Part shown: positions 43,183 to 51,093 of the stretch, piece after piece
How the letters are laid out: every line of letters starts with the position of its first letter
Position numbering within the stretch: the first letter of the stretch is position 1
NCBI RefSeq assembly: GCF_000189755.2
Contig: NZ_KI912183.1
Coordinates: 1,056,257 to 1,120,256 of the forward strand
Origin: Desulfotomaculum nigrificans DSM 574
GTDB taxonomy: Bacteria > Bacillota > Desulfotomaculia > Desulfotomaculales > Desulfotomaculaceae
Direction of reading: 5' to 3'
Length of the DNA stretch: 64,000 nt
Program-made: the position numbers and the translations under genes
Notes under the pieces: generated by a model
What the model was told of the DNA's origin: nothing
The model's database searches: none
What the model saw: only the letters and a program-made list of their open reading frames with translations

Positions 43183-44202
43183 CTAAAAATTAATGGTGCA
43201 GTTACTGCCGGCGGTTATTTTTACACTGGTGCCCGGCGGTCCCACCAGCGCAGCGTTATCCGCAATGACGCTGCTTTCAATAACCCAGGGCAGGTTTCTG
43301 ATAGAAGAATGATCAAACAAGATGGAATTTAGCACGGAACAATTAACAATGCTGCAACCGTCCCCCACGCTGGTATGAGGTCCGATGTAGGAATTTACTA
43401 TCTCACAGCTTTCCCCAATGATGGTGGGCCCCTCAATTTTAGAATTAATCACGGTGGTACTGGCCGGAATAATCACCTTACCAGGAGCTAATTTACTGTT
43501 CAGGACCCTGGTATTGGCCCTTAACAGGTCTGCCGCGGAACCCACATCATACCACTGGCCGGTGGCGGTCAAGGGCCGCACCTTGTGACCCTTTTCAATT
43601 AAATATTGAATGGCATCGGTGATTTCCAATTCCCCCCGTGCCGATGGTTTAATGGCGCGGGCTGCCGCAAAGATATGGGGGGTAAACAAATAAATGCCCA
43701 TGATGGCCAGGTTGCTGGGGGGTTCAGCTGGTTTTTCCACCAGGTAAAGAATTTCGTCCCCCGCCACTTTGGCCACACCAAATTGCCTGGGATTGGCCAC
43801 CTCCCGCAACACAATGGCGGCGGCATGGGTGGTGGGATTAAACTTGGCCAGGAACGTTGTTAAATCTTCCTCAATTAAATTGTCCCCCAGCACCATGACA
43901 AAGGAACTGTCACCCACGAAGTCTGCCGCCTGTAAAACCGCATGGGCCAGCCCCCTGGGTTGATCCTGGTGGATATAAGCGACTGCTGCCCCCCACTTAC
44001 TGCCATCCCCCAGGCTAGCCTTGATTTGTTTATGGGTATCTCCCACAATGACACCAATTTTCCTAATCCCGGCAGCAACCAAAAAATCCATGCAATAGTG
44101 CAACACCGGTTTGTTGGCCACCGGCAGCAATTGTTTGGCCCGGGAGTAGGTAAAGGGGCGCATCCTGGTGCCGGTGCCACCACTCAAAATTAATCCCTTC
44201 AC
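43183..44202 (-). CDS. rmlA: Glucose-1-phosphate thymidylyltransferase, long form
   Basis: 339 aa. Nucleotidyltransferase signature LSGGTGTRMRPFTYSRAKQL at the N-terminus, VMVLGDNLIEEDL, YLVEKPAEPPSNLAIMGIYL, ELEITDAIQYLI and GQWYDVGSAADLL. The C-terminal 110 residues are a left-handed beta-helix (hexapeptide) extension as in the RfbA-long/StrD-type enzymes. Makes dTDP-glucose from glucose-1-phosphate. Located 20 bases from genes on both sides. Confidence 0.93.
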   Translation of the reverse strand: MKGLILSGGTGTRMRPFTYSRAKQLLPVANKPVLHYCMDFLVAAGIRKIGVIVGDTHKQIKASLGDGSKWGAAVAYIHQDQPRGLAHAVLQAADFVGDSSFVMVLGDNLIEEDLTTFLAKFNPTTHAAAIVLREVANPRQFGVAKVAGDEILYLVEKPAEPPSNLAIMGIYLFTPHIFAAARAIKPSARGELEITDAIQYLIEKGHKVRPLTATGQWYDVGSAADLLRANTRVLNSKLAPGKVIIPASTTVINSKIEGPTIIGESCEIVNSYIGPHTSVGDGCSIVNCSVLNSILFDHSSIRNLPWVIESSVIADNAALVGPPGTSVKITAGSNCTINF

Positions 44203-44222
44203 GACTGATCACTCCTAAGCTG

Positions 44223-46448
44223 TTATATTAAAGGGATAAACAGATCCTCCCTGTGGTAAGGTCCGGTTAATTGCTCCGCCAGGTTATCCCTTTCCCTGGG
44301 ATCATAATTTTCCGGCAGGCCCCATTTTTCCCGGAACCGCTGCCAATTTTGCTGCATGGTAACTTGATAGTCAAAACTCTCGCCAACAAAGGTACGGCTG
44401 CCGATATGATGGATATACACATCATGGGCCACCAGCAATTGATGGCCGGACAATTTAATGCGCAGGCAATAATCGTTATCCTCGAAGTTACCGGGCCAGA
44501 ACCTGGTGTCAAAACCGCCGATAATCCCCTTGACCTCCTCCTTCAAGAGCAGGCAAAAGCCGCTTAAGGTTTGGGCTTGACTTGATTTCAGCCAGTTATT
44601 GATGCAGTTCTGGGCCGCAAAATTCTCAATCTCTGGGATACTCCGGAAGGCCACTGGCAGGGTTTGGGCACGGGAAGCATAATTAGACATGGGTCCCACC
44701 ACCAGGGCTTGCGGGTTTTGTTCCAGGTGGTAAGCCAGGTGGCTCAGCCAACCCGGGGTAACGATGGTATCATTGTTTAAAAGACAGATATATTTACCTT
44801 TGGCCACGGTCATTCCCTGGTTGCAAGCGGCAGCAAAGCCCAAATTTTTACCGTTACAAATCAGGTGCACATTTTCCTGGGCCGCCAGGTATTCAATGGT
44901 GGCCTGGTCGGAACCGTTATCCACGATGATAATTTCATAATCCTCGGTGGTGTAGCGTTCGATGCTGGCCAGGCATAGCTTAGTCAGCTCCAATTGATTA
45001 CAGGACGGAATCACGATGGAAACCAGCCCCTTGGGCTTTGGCAAGGGCAGACAGAGTCTGGCCCTAACCAAAAGCTGCACCGCCTGCAGCTCGGTTATAT
45101 CGGCGGGACTTAAATCCTTGAGGACCAATTTACCGCTTTCCACCGTAGGGGCTAAATCCGGCACCTCCGGGTCCCGGACGCTATATACCTCACTGGTGGA
45201 CAGATTTAAAGAACTAAGCATTTCCTGCAGTTCCCGCAGGGTAAAAAATCTGAGATGGGCCCGATCCAGCTTACCCGCCTCCTGATAGTGCCAGGTACCA
45301 TCATTCACCAGCTGGTAAAGCAGGTGGAAGTTCTTTACATTGGGTACACTAAGCACCAAGCAACCGTCGGGGGCCATAAATTTTTTGATATAAAGCAGGG
45401 TATCCCAAGGATTTACCAGATGCTGCAGTACATCGGCCATAATCACACAATCAAAATAACCGGTGGGAAAATCAAGCATCATCTGTTCGATGTTACCCAC
45501 CAGCACCTGATCCAGTTTTTCTCTGGCGGCAGCGGCAGCCATCTGATCTAACTCAATGCCCACCACTTCCCGTTGGGGTTGTTGTTCCTTTAATACGGCT
45601 CCCAGATAACCCTGGCCGCAGCCAATATCCAAAATCCTTTTCGCCTCCGGGGGTACCAAATTGGCTACTTCCGGCCTGGCAGCTCGGTAATAACGGTTGG
45701 GTTTCAGAAATAACCCGGAGTGCCTTTGCTCCTGGCCCCGGTCAGACCATTTAGCTAAGCTCATACCGGCCTCACTGGTCAGGTGATCATAATAGCCCCG
45801 GGCAGCAGCTTCGGGATCATGCTTCTGATAAAACTCATATTTACTTTGCCTCATCTCCGGGTCCAGGTAACCATAATGAAGCACCCTGACGTCAATTTTA
45901 CGCCCCTTACCCCGTAAGTTTATCGGTACACCGTTAGCATGGAGATTGTGGCCGTGTCCGGTAGCACCAATGACCAGTTTTTCTTTTTCCTGGCCCCAGG
46001 TGGTAAAAAGCCGACGCATCCAAAAGTCGCCGTAAATCCCTTCCTCACAACGATAGGTCTGCGGGTCATTCCAAAAATACAAAATATGCAGGTAAAAAAA
46101 TGTGTAAACCGGGTCCCGGGGGTCCAGTCGGGCTATTTCTTGGCGGACCGTTTCGGCCGCCCCTTCCTCCAACACCTCATCCCCATCCAGCTGCAATATC
46201 CAATCGGCTCCATTCTCCAGAGCCCATTGCAGTAACTCCCTGCGATCCCTAACCTCATCAACCTGCCTTTGATAATAACGGTAACGGACTTTAGAAAATG
46301 ATCGGCAAATTTCCGGCGTCCGGTCTACTGAACCGTCATCAATAATCAAAATCAAATCACATAGTTTAGAGGCCTCCCGTAAACATTGCTCAATCCAGCG
46401 CTCTTCGTTCTTAATCCGCATGGTGCAAATTATGTTAGGCTCACTCAT
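44223..46448 (-). CDS. GT2-methyltransferase-GT2 fusion, first gene of the rhamnose operon
   Basis: 741 aa. Residues 1-240 are GT2 (IICTMRIKNEERWIEQCL, LIIDDGSVDRTPEI, WILQLDGDEVLEEG) ending in the LHYGYLDPEM motif seen in the GT2-TPR enzymes. Residues 250-430 are a class I methyltransferase (ILDIGCGQGYLGAVL, VVGIELDQMAA, FDCVIMADVLQHLVNPWD). Residues 475-741 are a second GT2 (LVSIVIPSCNQLELTKLCL, LLNNDTIVTPGWL, WPGNFEDNDYCLRIKLSG). GGGAGGG is seven bases before the ATG. Preceded by an excellent sigma-K-like promoter. Confidence 0.87.
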   Translation of the reverse strand: MSEPNIICTMRIKNEERWIEQCLREASKLCDLILIIDDGSVDRTPEICRSFSKVRYRYYQRQVDEVRDRRELLQWALENGADWILQLDGDEVLEEGAAETVRQEIARLDPRDPVYTFFYLHILYFWNDPQTYRCEEGIYGDFWMRRLFTTWGQEKEKLVIGATGHGHNLHANGVPINLRGKGRKIDVRVLHYGYLDPEMRQSKYEFYQKHDPEAAARGYYDHLTSEAGMSLAKWSDRGQEQRHSGLFLKPNRYYRAARPEVANLVPPEAKRILDIGCGQGYLGAVLKEQQPQREVVGIELDQMAAAAAREKLDQVLVGNIEQMMLDFPTGYFDCVIMADVLQHLVNPWDTLLYIKKFMAPDGCLVLSVPNVKNFHLLYQLVNDGTWHYQEAGKLDRAHLRFFTLRELQEMLSSLNLSTSEVYSVRDPEVPDLAPTVESGKLVLKDLSPADITELQAVQLLVRARLCLPLPKPKGLVSIVIPSCNQLELTKLCLASIERYTTEDYEIIIVDNGSDQATIEYLAAQENVHLICNGKNLGFAAACNQGMTVAKGKYICLLNNDTIVTPGWLSHLAYHLEQNPQALVVGPMSNYASRAQTLPVAFRSIPEIENFAAQNCINNWLKSSQAQTLSGFCLLLKEEVKGIIGGFDTRFWPGNFEDNDYCLRIKLSGHQLLVAHDVYIHHIGSRTFVGESFDYQVTMQQNWQRFREKWGLPENYDPRERDNLAEQLTGPYHREDLFIPLI

Positions 46449-46487
46449 GACTACCCTCCCACATAGAAGGAAAAATTTATCTCTGGT

Positions 46488-46516
46488 TATCTTATGTCAG
46501 CGGCAAGCCAAAGGTT
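46488..46516 (-). promoter_or_regulatory. Sigma-K-like promoter of the rhamnose/glycosyltransferase operon
   Basis: Minus strand: AACC at 46516-46513, 17 nt between AC and the -10, then CATAAGATA at 46496-46488. Both elements fit mACm-N16/17-CATAnnnTA without mismatch, and the start codon is 40 bases further. In B. subtilis the rhamnose genes spsIJKL are likewise sigma-K-dependent. Confidence 0.62.
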
Positions 46517-46593
46517 ATTGAAACTGCCCCAATCACCAAAGAGTTAAAAGGTAGATATTATGGATTAAAAAACCATAAAGGCGGAGAATTAAA

Positions 46594-46647
46594 ATGTCTG
46601 AAAGCAAAAGTTATATCTCCATCATCAACCCCTTCATTAAACAATGA
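46594..46647 (+). CDS. Possible 17-residue peptide
   Basis: ATG preceded by GGAG at seven bases encodes MSESKSYISIINPFIKQ. It lies in the 329-bp gap between the rhamnose operon and the second repeat-protein gene, on the same strand as the latter. The well-spaced ribosome binding site is the only support. The rest of 46449-46777 is AT-rich without other recognisable signals. Confidence 0.2.
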   Translation: MSESKSYISIINPFIKQ

Positions 46648-46777
46648 ATAAAATGAAGTAATTGCCACTAACTTATTTGAATATAAAAAATGCTAAGGAA
46701 ATAACCTCCATGATAAAAAGTAACAATCATAACTCATTATGGATATTATGTAAAAAATAGTAAAAGGGGGTTTTTCT

Positions 46778-47578
46778 GTGTGGGATAAAATAGGCTGCTT
46801 TCCTCCGGGACAATGTCACGATTCTCCCTGCAATACTCCGTGTGATAATACCTGCGGTAATACCTGTGGCGACATTGGAGATATTAGTGGTGATTGTGGA
46901 TCTTTAATATGCAAGTTTGATAAGGATTATTTATTTAAAATTATTAAATGCTTGTGTATCCTTAAGCGGGAAATAACCAAATGTGAGGAAATCCTTTGCA
47001 ATCCCCATTTTGGCCTGAAGGAAATTAAGTGTGAAGTTAAAGGAATAGAAAAAAAGCTGGAGTGTATTATCAAGGACATTACCAGCCCGGTTTTTGGACT
47101 ATCTGAAATTAAGGCCGAAGTAGCTGGTATTGAAGATGCAATTTTCAGTCCTACCTACGGCCTCAGTGAAATTAAAACAGAAATACAACAAATCCTGGCC
47201 AATCAAGGAGTTAGCCAGTTTTTAACCACCGGGCCTTTCTTTGCTGATTGTTTTGAACAAACGCTATTGTTAAAGGTAAGTAACAACACTGCCCAAACCC
47301 AAAGTGTTACCTTTGTTATTCATGATCTGGAAAATCCCACTCCAGGAGGAACTGTCACCGTACCGGTGGTCGGTATCAGTCCCTGTGGCGCCATTTTCCT
47401 GGAAGTACCGCTACCTGGTACTGGTGAAAGAAACATTGAGATTAGAGCCGAATTGAGTACCACGGCAGGTCTCTCAGTTTACGCCGCCACTAAAACCGGG
47501 CTACCTAACTGCCAGGGAAGCCGGGTTAACGAGTTTAAATGGGCCGATTGGGTACCCCTGGCCACCTTCTGTAGATAG
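46778..47578 (+). CDS. Short paralogue of the 21-residue-repeat protein
   Basis: 266 aa from a GTG with AAGGGGG seven bases upstream. Residues 1-50 are Cys-rich (DSPCNTPCDNTCGNTCGDIG). Residues 55-85 contain CLCILKREITKCEEILC, and residues 85-150 hold about three repeat units (FGLKEIKCEVKGIEKKL, FGLSEIKAEVAGIEDAI, YGLSEIKTEIQQI). Residues 155-266 are the shared beta-type domain (LTTGPFFADCFEQTLLLKVS, QSVTFVIHDLENPTPGG, EFKWADWVPLATFCR). About 14 cysteines in total would allow extensive disulfide cross-linking, as in exosporium and coat proteins. It is a minimal version of the protein at 29709, probably a cap, base or cross-linker of the same structure. Confidence 0.8.
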   Translation: MWDKIGCFPPGQCHDSPCNTPCDNTCGNTCGDIGDISGDCGSLICKFDKDYLFKIIKCLCILKREITKCEEILCNPHFGLKEIKCEVKGIEKKLECIIKDITSPVFGLSEIKAEVAGIEDAIFSPTYGLSEIKTEIQQILANQGVSQFLTTGPFFADCFEQTLLLKVSNNTAQTQSVTFVIHDLENPTPGGTVTVPVVGISPCGAIFLEVPLPGTGERNIEIRAELSTTAGLSVYAATKTGLPNCQGSRVNEFKWADWVPLATFCR

Positions 47579-47589
47579 AGGGCTGAACA

Positions 47590-47634
47590 AAAATCCCGTA
47601 CCACTTTTTTGATGGTGATACGGGATACTTTTTG
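47590..47634. terminator. Bidirectional terminator between converging genes
   Basis: AAAAATCCCGTA...TACGGGATACTTTTT with an inner CCAC/GTGG stem. It serves the repeat paralogue on the plus strand and the 125-aa gene on the minus strand. Confidence 0.85.
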
Positions 47635-47639
47635 GTATT

Positions 47640-48017
47640 TTATCCTAAGCAAAATAACGGCATGGGCGTTTTTGGTCTGCTCCTGCTCACCAGGAGTACA
47701 ACTGCAGCCAGGCCTACCACAACCACCCCGCCAACCAACAAAACCTTGGGTAACCTACCTAGGGATTCAGCTGGTGATTCTTTATGTTTGTCATCACCGA
47801 AATTCGGCAGCACCGGTTTTGGGCCTTCATCATTGATAATTTCCTCAAATTCCTTTAACCAATCTTTCTCACTGTCCACATCCGGATTCCATAGTTCCTG
47901 CAGGTCGGGATCGTTATCTAACTGATCATGCTGCAGACTATCCGGATCCTCAACTATATCACTCTGATCTAGAATAAAATCAATTATGTCCCTGGCTTGC
48001 TCCTGTGATCCTTCCAT
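47640..48017 (-). CDS. Acidic single-TM protein, 125 aa
   Basis: GGAGGG eight bases upstream of the ATG. Residues 1-85 are strongly acidic (DIIDFILDQSDIVEDPDSLQ, DSEKDWLKEFEEIINDEG). A membrane segment lies at about 91-110 (VLLVGGVVVVGLAAVVLLVS), followed by a short basic end (RSRPKTP). It is a tail-anchored topology with the acidic domain in the cytoplasm. No family recognised. Its place between the repeat-protein paralogue and the holin-like gene suggests membership of the spore-surface island. Confidence 0.65.
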   Translation of the reverse strand: MEGSQEQARDIIDFILDQSDIVEDPDSLQHDQLDNDPDLQELWNPDVDSEKDWLKEFEEIINDEGPKPVLPNFGDDKHKESPAESLGRLPKVLLVGGVVVVGLAAVVLLVSRSRPKTPMPLFCLG

Positions 48018-48187
48018 TCGTTATCCCTCCAAACTAGTTATGCTTGGCAGCATACCTAAAAAATAATTCTTCCTAACATAATATTGGCTCTTTAACTAAT
48101 GAGTGACTATTTCGGAAATAACTGTACTTTTTGTTTGTTGGTTAAGAAGTAACAACTATTACCACCGCTAAATATACTAAACTATAG

Positions 48188-48196
48188 CATATCTTA
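48188..48196 (+). promoter_or_regulatory. Sigma-K-like -10 before the holin-like gene
   Basis: CATATCTTA, an exact CATAnnnTA, 20 bases before the start codon. No AC is found at the -35 distance, so this is weak. Confidence 0.3.
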
Positions 48197-48216
48197 AAAC
48201 CCGAGGAGGAACTAAA

Positions 48217-48525
48217 ATGGAATTAAGCGCAGTCGTAATGACCCTCACTGTGTTTATTACTGAGGCCATTAAACGGTTCCTGGCTAAAAAAATGAGTATC
48301 GAAAACGCTAAGTTTTGGTCGCCTTTGAGTGCTATTTTTTTAGGTGCTATATTAAACTTGGGTTTTGTTCTGCTGCTGCAGGTTACTAATTATTCTGAAT
48401 TCTGGTCCAGCTTTCAGTGGCAAAAGGTACTAAAACAAGGTATTGACATTGGCTTACAGGCTGGTGGACTATACGGGGTGGGCAAAGTGGTTGTAAACAG
48501 GTTGGGCAATCGGGGTAACGTCTGA
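48217..48525 (+). CDS. Holin-like small membrane protein, 102 aa
   Basis: GAGGAGG eight bases before the ATG. An amphipathic N-terminal helix (VVMTLTVFITEAIKRFLAKK) is followed by a strong membrane segment (LSAIFLGAILNLGFVLLL) and a glycine-rich amphipathic C-terminal helix (GIDIGLQAGGLYGVGKVVV). Size, helix order and basic tail resemble phage holins and related small membrane proteins, but no endolysin or phage gene is nearby. Monocistronic. A role in mother-cell lysis or spore release would fit the sporulation context but is speculation. Confidence 0.55.
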   Translation: MELSAVVMTLTVFITEAIKRFLAKKMSIENAKFWSPLSAIFLGAILNLGFVLLLQVTNYSEFWSSFQWQKVLKQGIDIGLQAGGLYGVGKVVVNRLGNRGNV

Positions 48526-48618
48526 CCTGTATACTATATTTCTTGCCCGCCTACCTTTACTAAGACCGAAATTTATTGTTTAATGTAAGTATTCCATCAG
48601 ATGTTTAGGAGGCCAATG

Positions 48619-50115
48619 ATGAATTATCAAAGCACCCGCGGTAACAGTCCGGTTGTTTCTGCCGCTGAAGCAATAAAACTAGGCATTGCTCCCGATGGTG
48701 GTCTTTTTGTACCTACAGATAAGGTGACCATAACTTATGAGGAACTTGCCAACCTTGTGCCCCTTTCCTACGGCGAACGGGCTACTTTTATCCTTAAACA
48801 TTTCCTGACTGATTTCACCGAGGAGGAACTATCCCAATGTGTAGACGCCGCCTACGGTGGTCAAAAGTTCGATACTCCGGACGTAGCACCAGTTAGATCA
48901 CTTACCGGGGATCTCTCCGTTTTAGAATTATGGCACGGGCCCACTTGCGCCTTTAAGGATATGGCTTTACAGATGCTGCCGCAATTTTTAGTGCGAGCCA
49001 TTGCTAAGACAGGCGAGACCTCTCATATTGTGATTCTGGTGGCTACCTCCGGTGATACCGGCAAGGCCGCCCTGGAGGGCTTTGCTAACATACCAGGCAC
49101 CAGCATCATTGTCTTCTTTCCCCAGGAAGGCGTCAGTGAAGTGCAAAAGATGCAAATGGTCACCCAGGAGGGGCAAAATGTTCATGTGGTAGCCGTTCAG
49201 GGCAACTTTGACGATACCCAGAGTGGCGTCAAGCAGGTTTTTGGTGATGTAGACTTTACCGGGACATTAAAAGAAAAAGGTTACCGTCTCTCCTCAGCCA
49301 ATTCCATCAACTGGGGGCGACTGGTGCCTCAGATTGTTTACTACTTTTCGGCCTACGCTGACCTGGTTAAGTCGGGAACCATTGATTTGGGACAAGCCAT
49401 TAATTTCGTGGTGCCCACCGGTAATTTTGGCAACATCCTGGCCGGATTTTATGCCAGGGAAATGGGTTTGCCTGTGAAACGTTTGATCTGTGCCTCTAAT
49501 GCTAACAACGTACTAACTGATTTCATTAAAACCGGCACTTATAACCGTAACCGGGAATTTTTCAAGACCACTTCCCCCTCAATGGATATCCTGATTTCCA
49601 GTAACCTGGAACGGTTGCTCTTTGAGTTGACCGGCCGCCAATCAGATAAAATTAATACCTGGATGACGGAGTTAAAGGAAAGCGGCGTTTATAACGTAGA
49701 CCAAAATACACTCAACATGGTGCAGTCGGTATTCTGGTCTGACTTTGCCACCGATAAAGAAACATTGGCCACCATAAAAAAGGTATGGGTACAGCATAAT
49801 TACCTGGTGGATACTCACACCGCCGTGGCAATTAATGTGCTGGAAAAATACCGTCAGACCACCGGGGACACCACCCATACAGTAGTGGCTTCTACCGCCA
49901 GCCCCTTCAAATTTAACAGCAGTGTGGCCGGAGCTATTATGGGCCCGGAAGCCCTGGCAGGTAAAAATGAATTCCAGTTGTTGCAAGATTTATCAACCTT
50001 CACCGGCTGGCCCATACCCCGGGGACTTCGTGGTTTAAACAGACGCCCTGTACTACATCACAAGGTTGCGGGTAAAAATGAGATTGGCCAAGCGGTACGA
50101 AATATTTTGCTTTGA
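48619..50115 (+). CDS. thrC: Threonine synthase
   Basis: 498 aa from the ATG at 48619, six bases after AGGAGG; two earlier in-frame ATGs overlap or crowd that site. Signature motifs: STRGNSPVVSAAEAIKLGI at the N-terminus, ELWHGPTCAFKDMALQML with the PLP lysine (about residue 108), VATSGDTGKAALEGF, NSINWGRLVPQIVYYF and VPTGNFGNILAGFYAREMG. Converts O-phosphohomoserine to threonine. This is the longer, microbial/fungal-like class. Monocistronic with its own terminator; no T-box leader seen. Confidence 0.95.
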   Translation: MNYQSTRGNSPVVSAAEAIKLGIAPDGGLFVPTDKVTITYEELANLVPLSYGERATFILKHFLTDFTEEELSQCVDAAYGGQKFDTPDVAPVRSLTGDLSVLELWHGPTCAFKDMALQMLPQFLVRAIAKTGETSHIVILVATSGDTGKAALEGFANIPGTSIIVFFPQEGVSEVQKMQMVTQEGQNVHVVAVQGNFDDTQSGVKQVFGDVDFTGTLKEKGYRLSSANSINWGRLVPQIVYYFSAYADLVKSGTIDLGQAINFVVPTGNFGNILAGFYAREMGLPVKRLICASNANNVLTDFIKTGTYNRNREFFKTTSPSMDILISSNLERLLFELTGRQSDKINTWMTELKESGVYNVDQNTLNMVQSVFWSDFATDKETLATIKKVWVQHNYLVDTHTAVAINVLEKYRQTTGDTTHTVVASTASPFKFNSSVAGAIMGPEALAGKNEFQLLQDLSTFTGWPIPRGLRGLNRRPVLHHKVAGKNEIGQAVRNILL

Positions 50116-50121
50116 TCATCA

Positions 50122-50156
50122 ATACCGTCCATTTTGTTGGGGCGGTACATTTTTTC
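50122..50156 (+). terminator. Terminator of thrC
   Basis: TACCGTCC...GGGGCGGTA stem followed by CATTTTTTC. Confidence 0.75.
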
Positions 50157-50185
50157 TTGACGCTATCACTTTAGTTAATTAAAAT
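50157..50185 (+). promoter_or_regulatory. Sigma-A promoter of the glutamine-type ABC transporter
   Basis: TTGACG (50157-50162), 17-nt spacer, TAAAAT (50180-50185), immediately after the thrC terminator and about 45 bases before the start codon. Confidence 0.7.
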
Positions 50186-50230
50186 GATAAATAGATATTC
50201 TTTTAATATGTAATGGGAGGAGAATGAACG

Positions 50231-51067
50231 GTGAAAAAGAGAGGCTTATGGCTGGTGGTCCTGATGCTGGCCCTGGCACTGGTGGCGGTGGGCTGCGGTA
50301 GTGCGGATAAGGGAAAACAAGCAGCCACCCAGGAACCGACTAAGCAGACAGAGAAAAATACCTGGGAACAAATTAAGGAAAAAGGCGTTATGGTAGTTGG
50401 TTTGGATAACACCTTCGCCCCCATGGGCTTTGAAAAGGACGGTAAATTGCAAGGCTTTGACATTGATATGGGCGAAGAAATGGCTAAACGTTTAGGTATT
50501 AAAATTCAGTGGCAACCCACTCAATGGGACGGGGTGATTCCTGCTCTTCTTTCCAAGAGATTTGATGTAGTAATCTCGGGTATGACCATAACTGACGAAC
50601 GTAAAAAGCAAATTGACTTCTCTATTCCATATGTAGCCGATGGTCAGGTTATGGCAGTCAAAAAAGGAACCACTGGTTTTAATACCGCTGCTGATTTAAA
50701 GGGTAAGGTAGTTGGTACCCAGGAGAACAGCTCCGGAGAGGAGGCTGTAAACAAAATCGAGGGCATTAAAGAAAAGAAACTTTATAAGACCTATCCGGAA
50801 GCCTTTGCTGATCTGCAAATTGGCCGTATCCCCGTTGTTGTGGTTGACCGTGTTACTGCCGAGTATTATCTTGCCGAGCGTCCCGGTGCTTTTGAAGTTG
50901 TAGGAGAACAACTTACCCAAGAACCCTTTGGCATTGGGATACGGAAAACTGACCCGGAACTGAAAGCAGCCATTGACAAGGTTTTAACCGACATGCAAAA
51001 AGACGGTACTTTAACAAAGATTTCCATGAAGTGGTTTAAGAAAGATATTACTACTAAAGCGCAATAA
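50231..51067 (+). CDS. Amino-acid ABC transporter substrate-binding lipoprotein (glutamine type)
   Basis: 278 aa from a GTG with GGGAGGAG upstream. Lipoprotein signal peptide with lipobox VAVGC (Cys about 22). The mature part is a family 3 solute-binding protein: GLDNTFAPMGFEKDGKLQGF, DIDMGEEMAKRLG, WDGVIPALLSKRFDVVISGM, VGTQENSSGEEAV. The order SBP, permease and ATPase matches GlnH-GlnP-GlnQ. It binds a polar amino acid; specificity cannot be read from the sequence. Confidence 0.9.
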   Translation: MKKRGLWLVVLMLALALVAVGCGSADKGKQAATQEPTKQTEKNTWEQIKEKGVMVVGLDNTFAPMGFEKDGKLQGFDIDMGEEMAKRLGIKIQWQPTQWDGVIPALLSKRFDVVISGMTITDERKKQIDFSIPYVADGQVMAVKKGTTGFNTAADLKGKVVGTQENSSGEEAVNKIEGIKEKKLYKTYPEAFADLQIGRIPVVVVDRVTAEYYLAERPGAFEVVGEQLTQEPFGIGIRKTDPELKAAIDKVLTDMQKDGTLTKISMKWFKKDITTKAQ

Positions 51068-51093
51068 CTTTTGATGTTAGGATTGGTGACAAC

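Noticed and set aside
47632-47925. Plus-strand frames opposite the 125-aa acidic protein
   Set aside because: They begin inside a terminator hairpin and have no ribosome binding site. The minus-strand gene has a clear start and membrane segment.
48526-48618. T-box or other amino-acid leader before thrC
   Set aside because: The gap is too short and has neither a T-box sequence nor a terminator/antiterminator pair.
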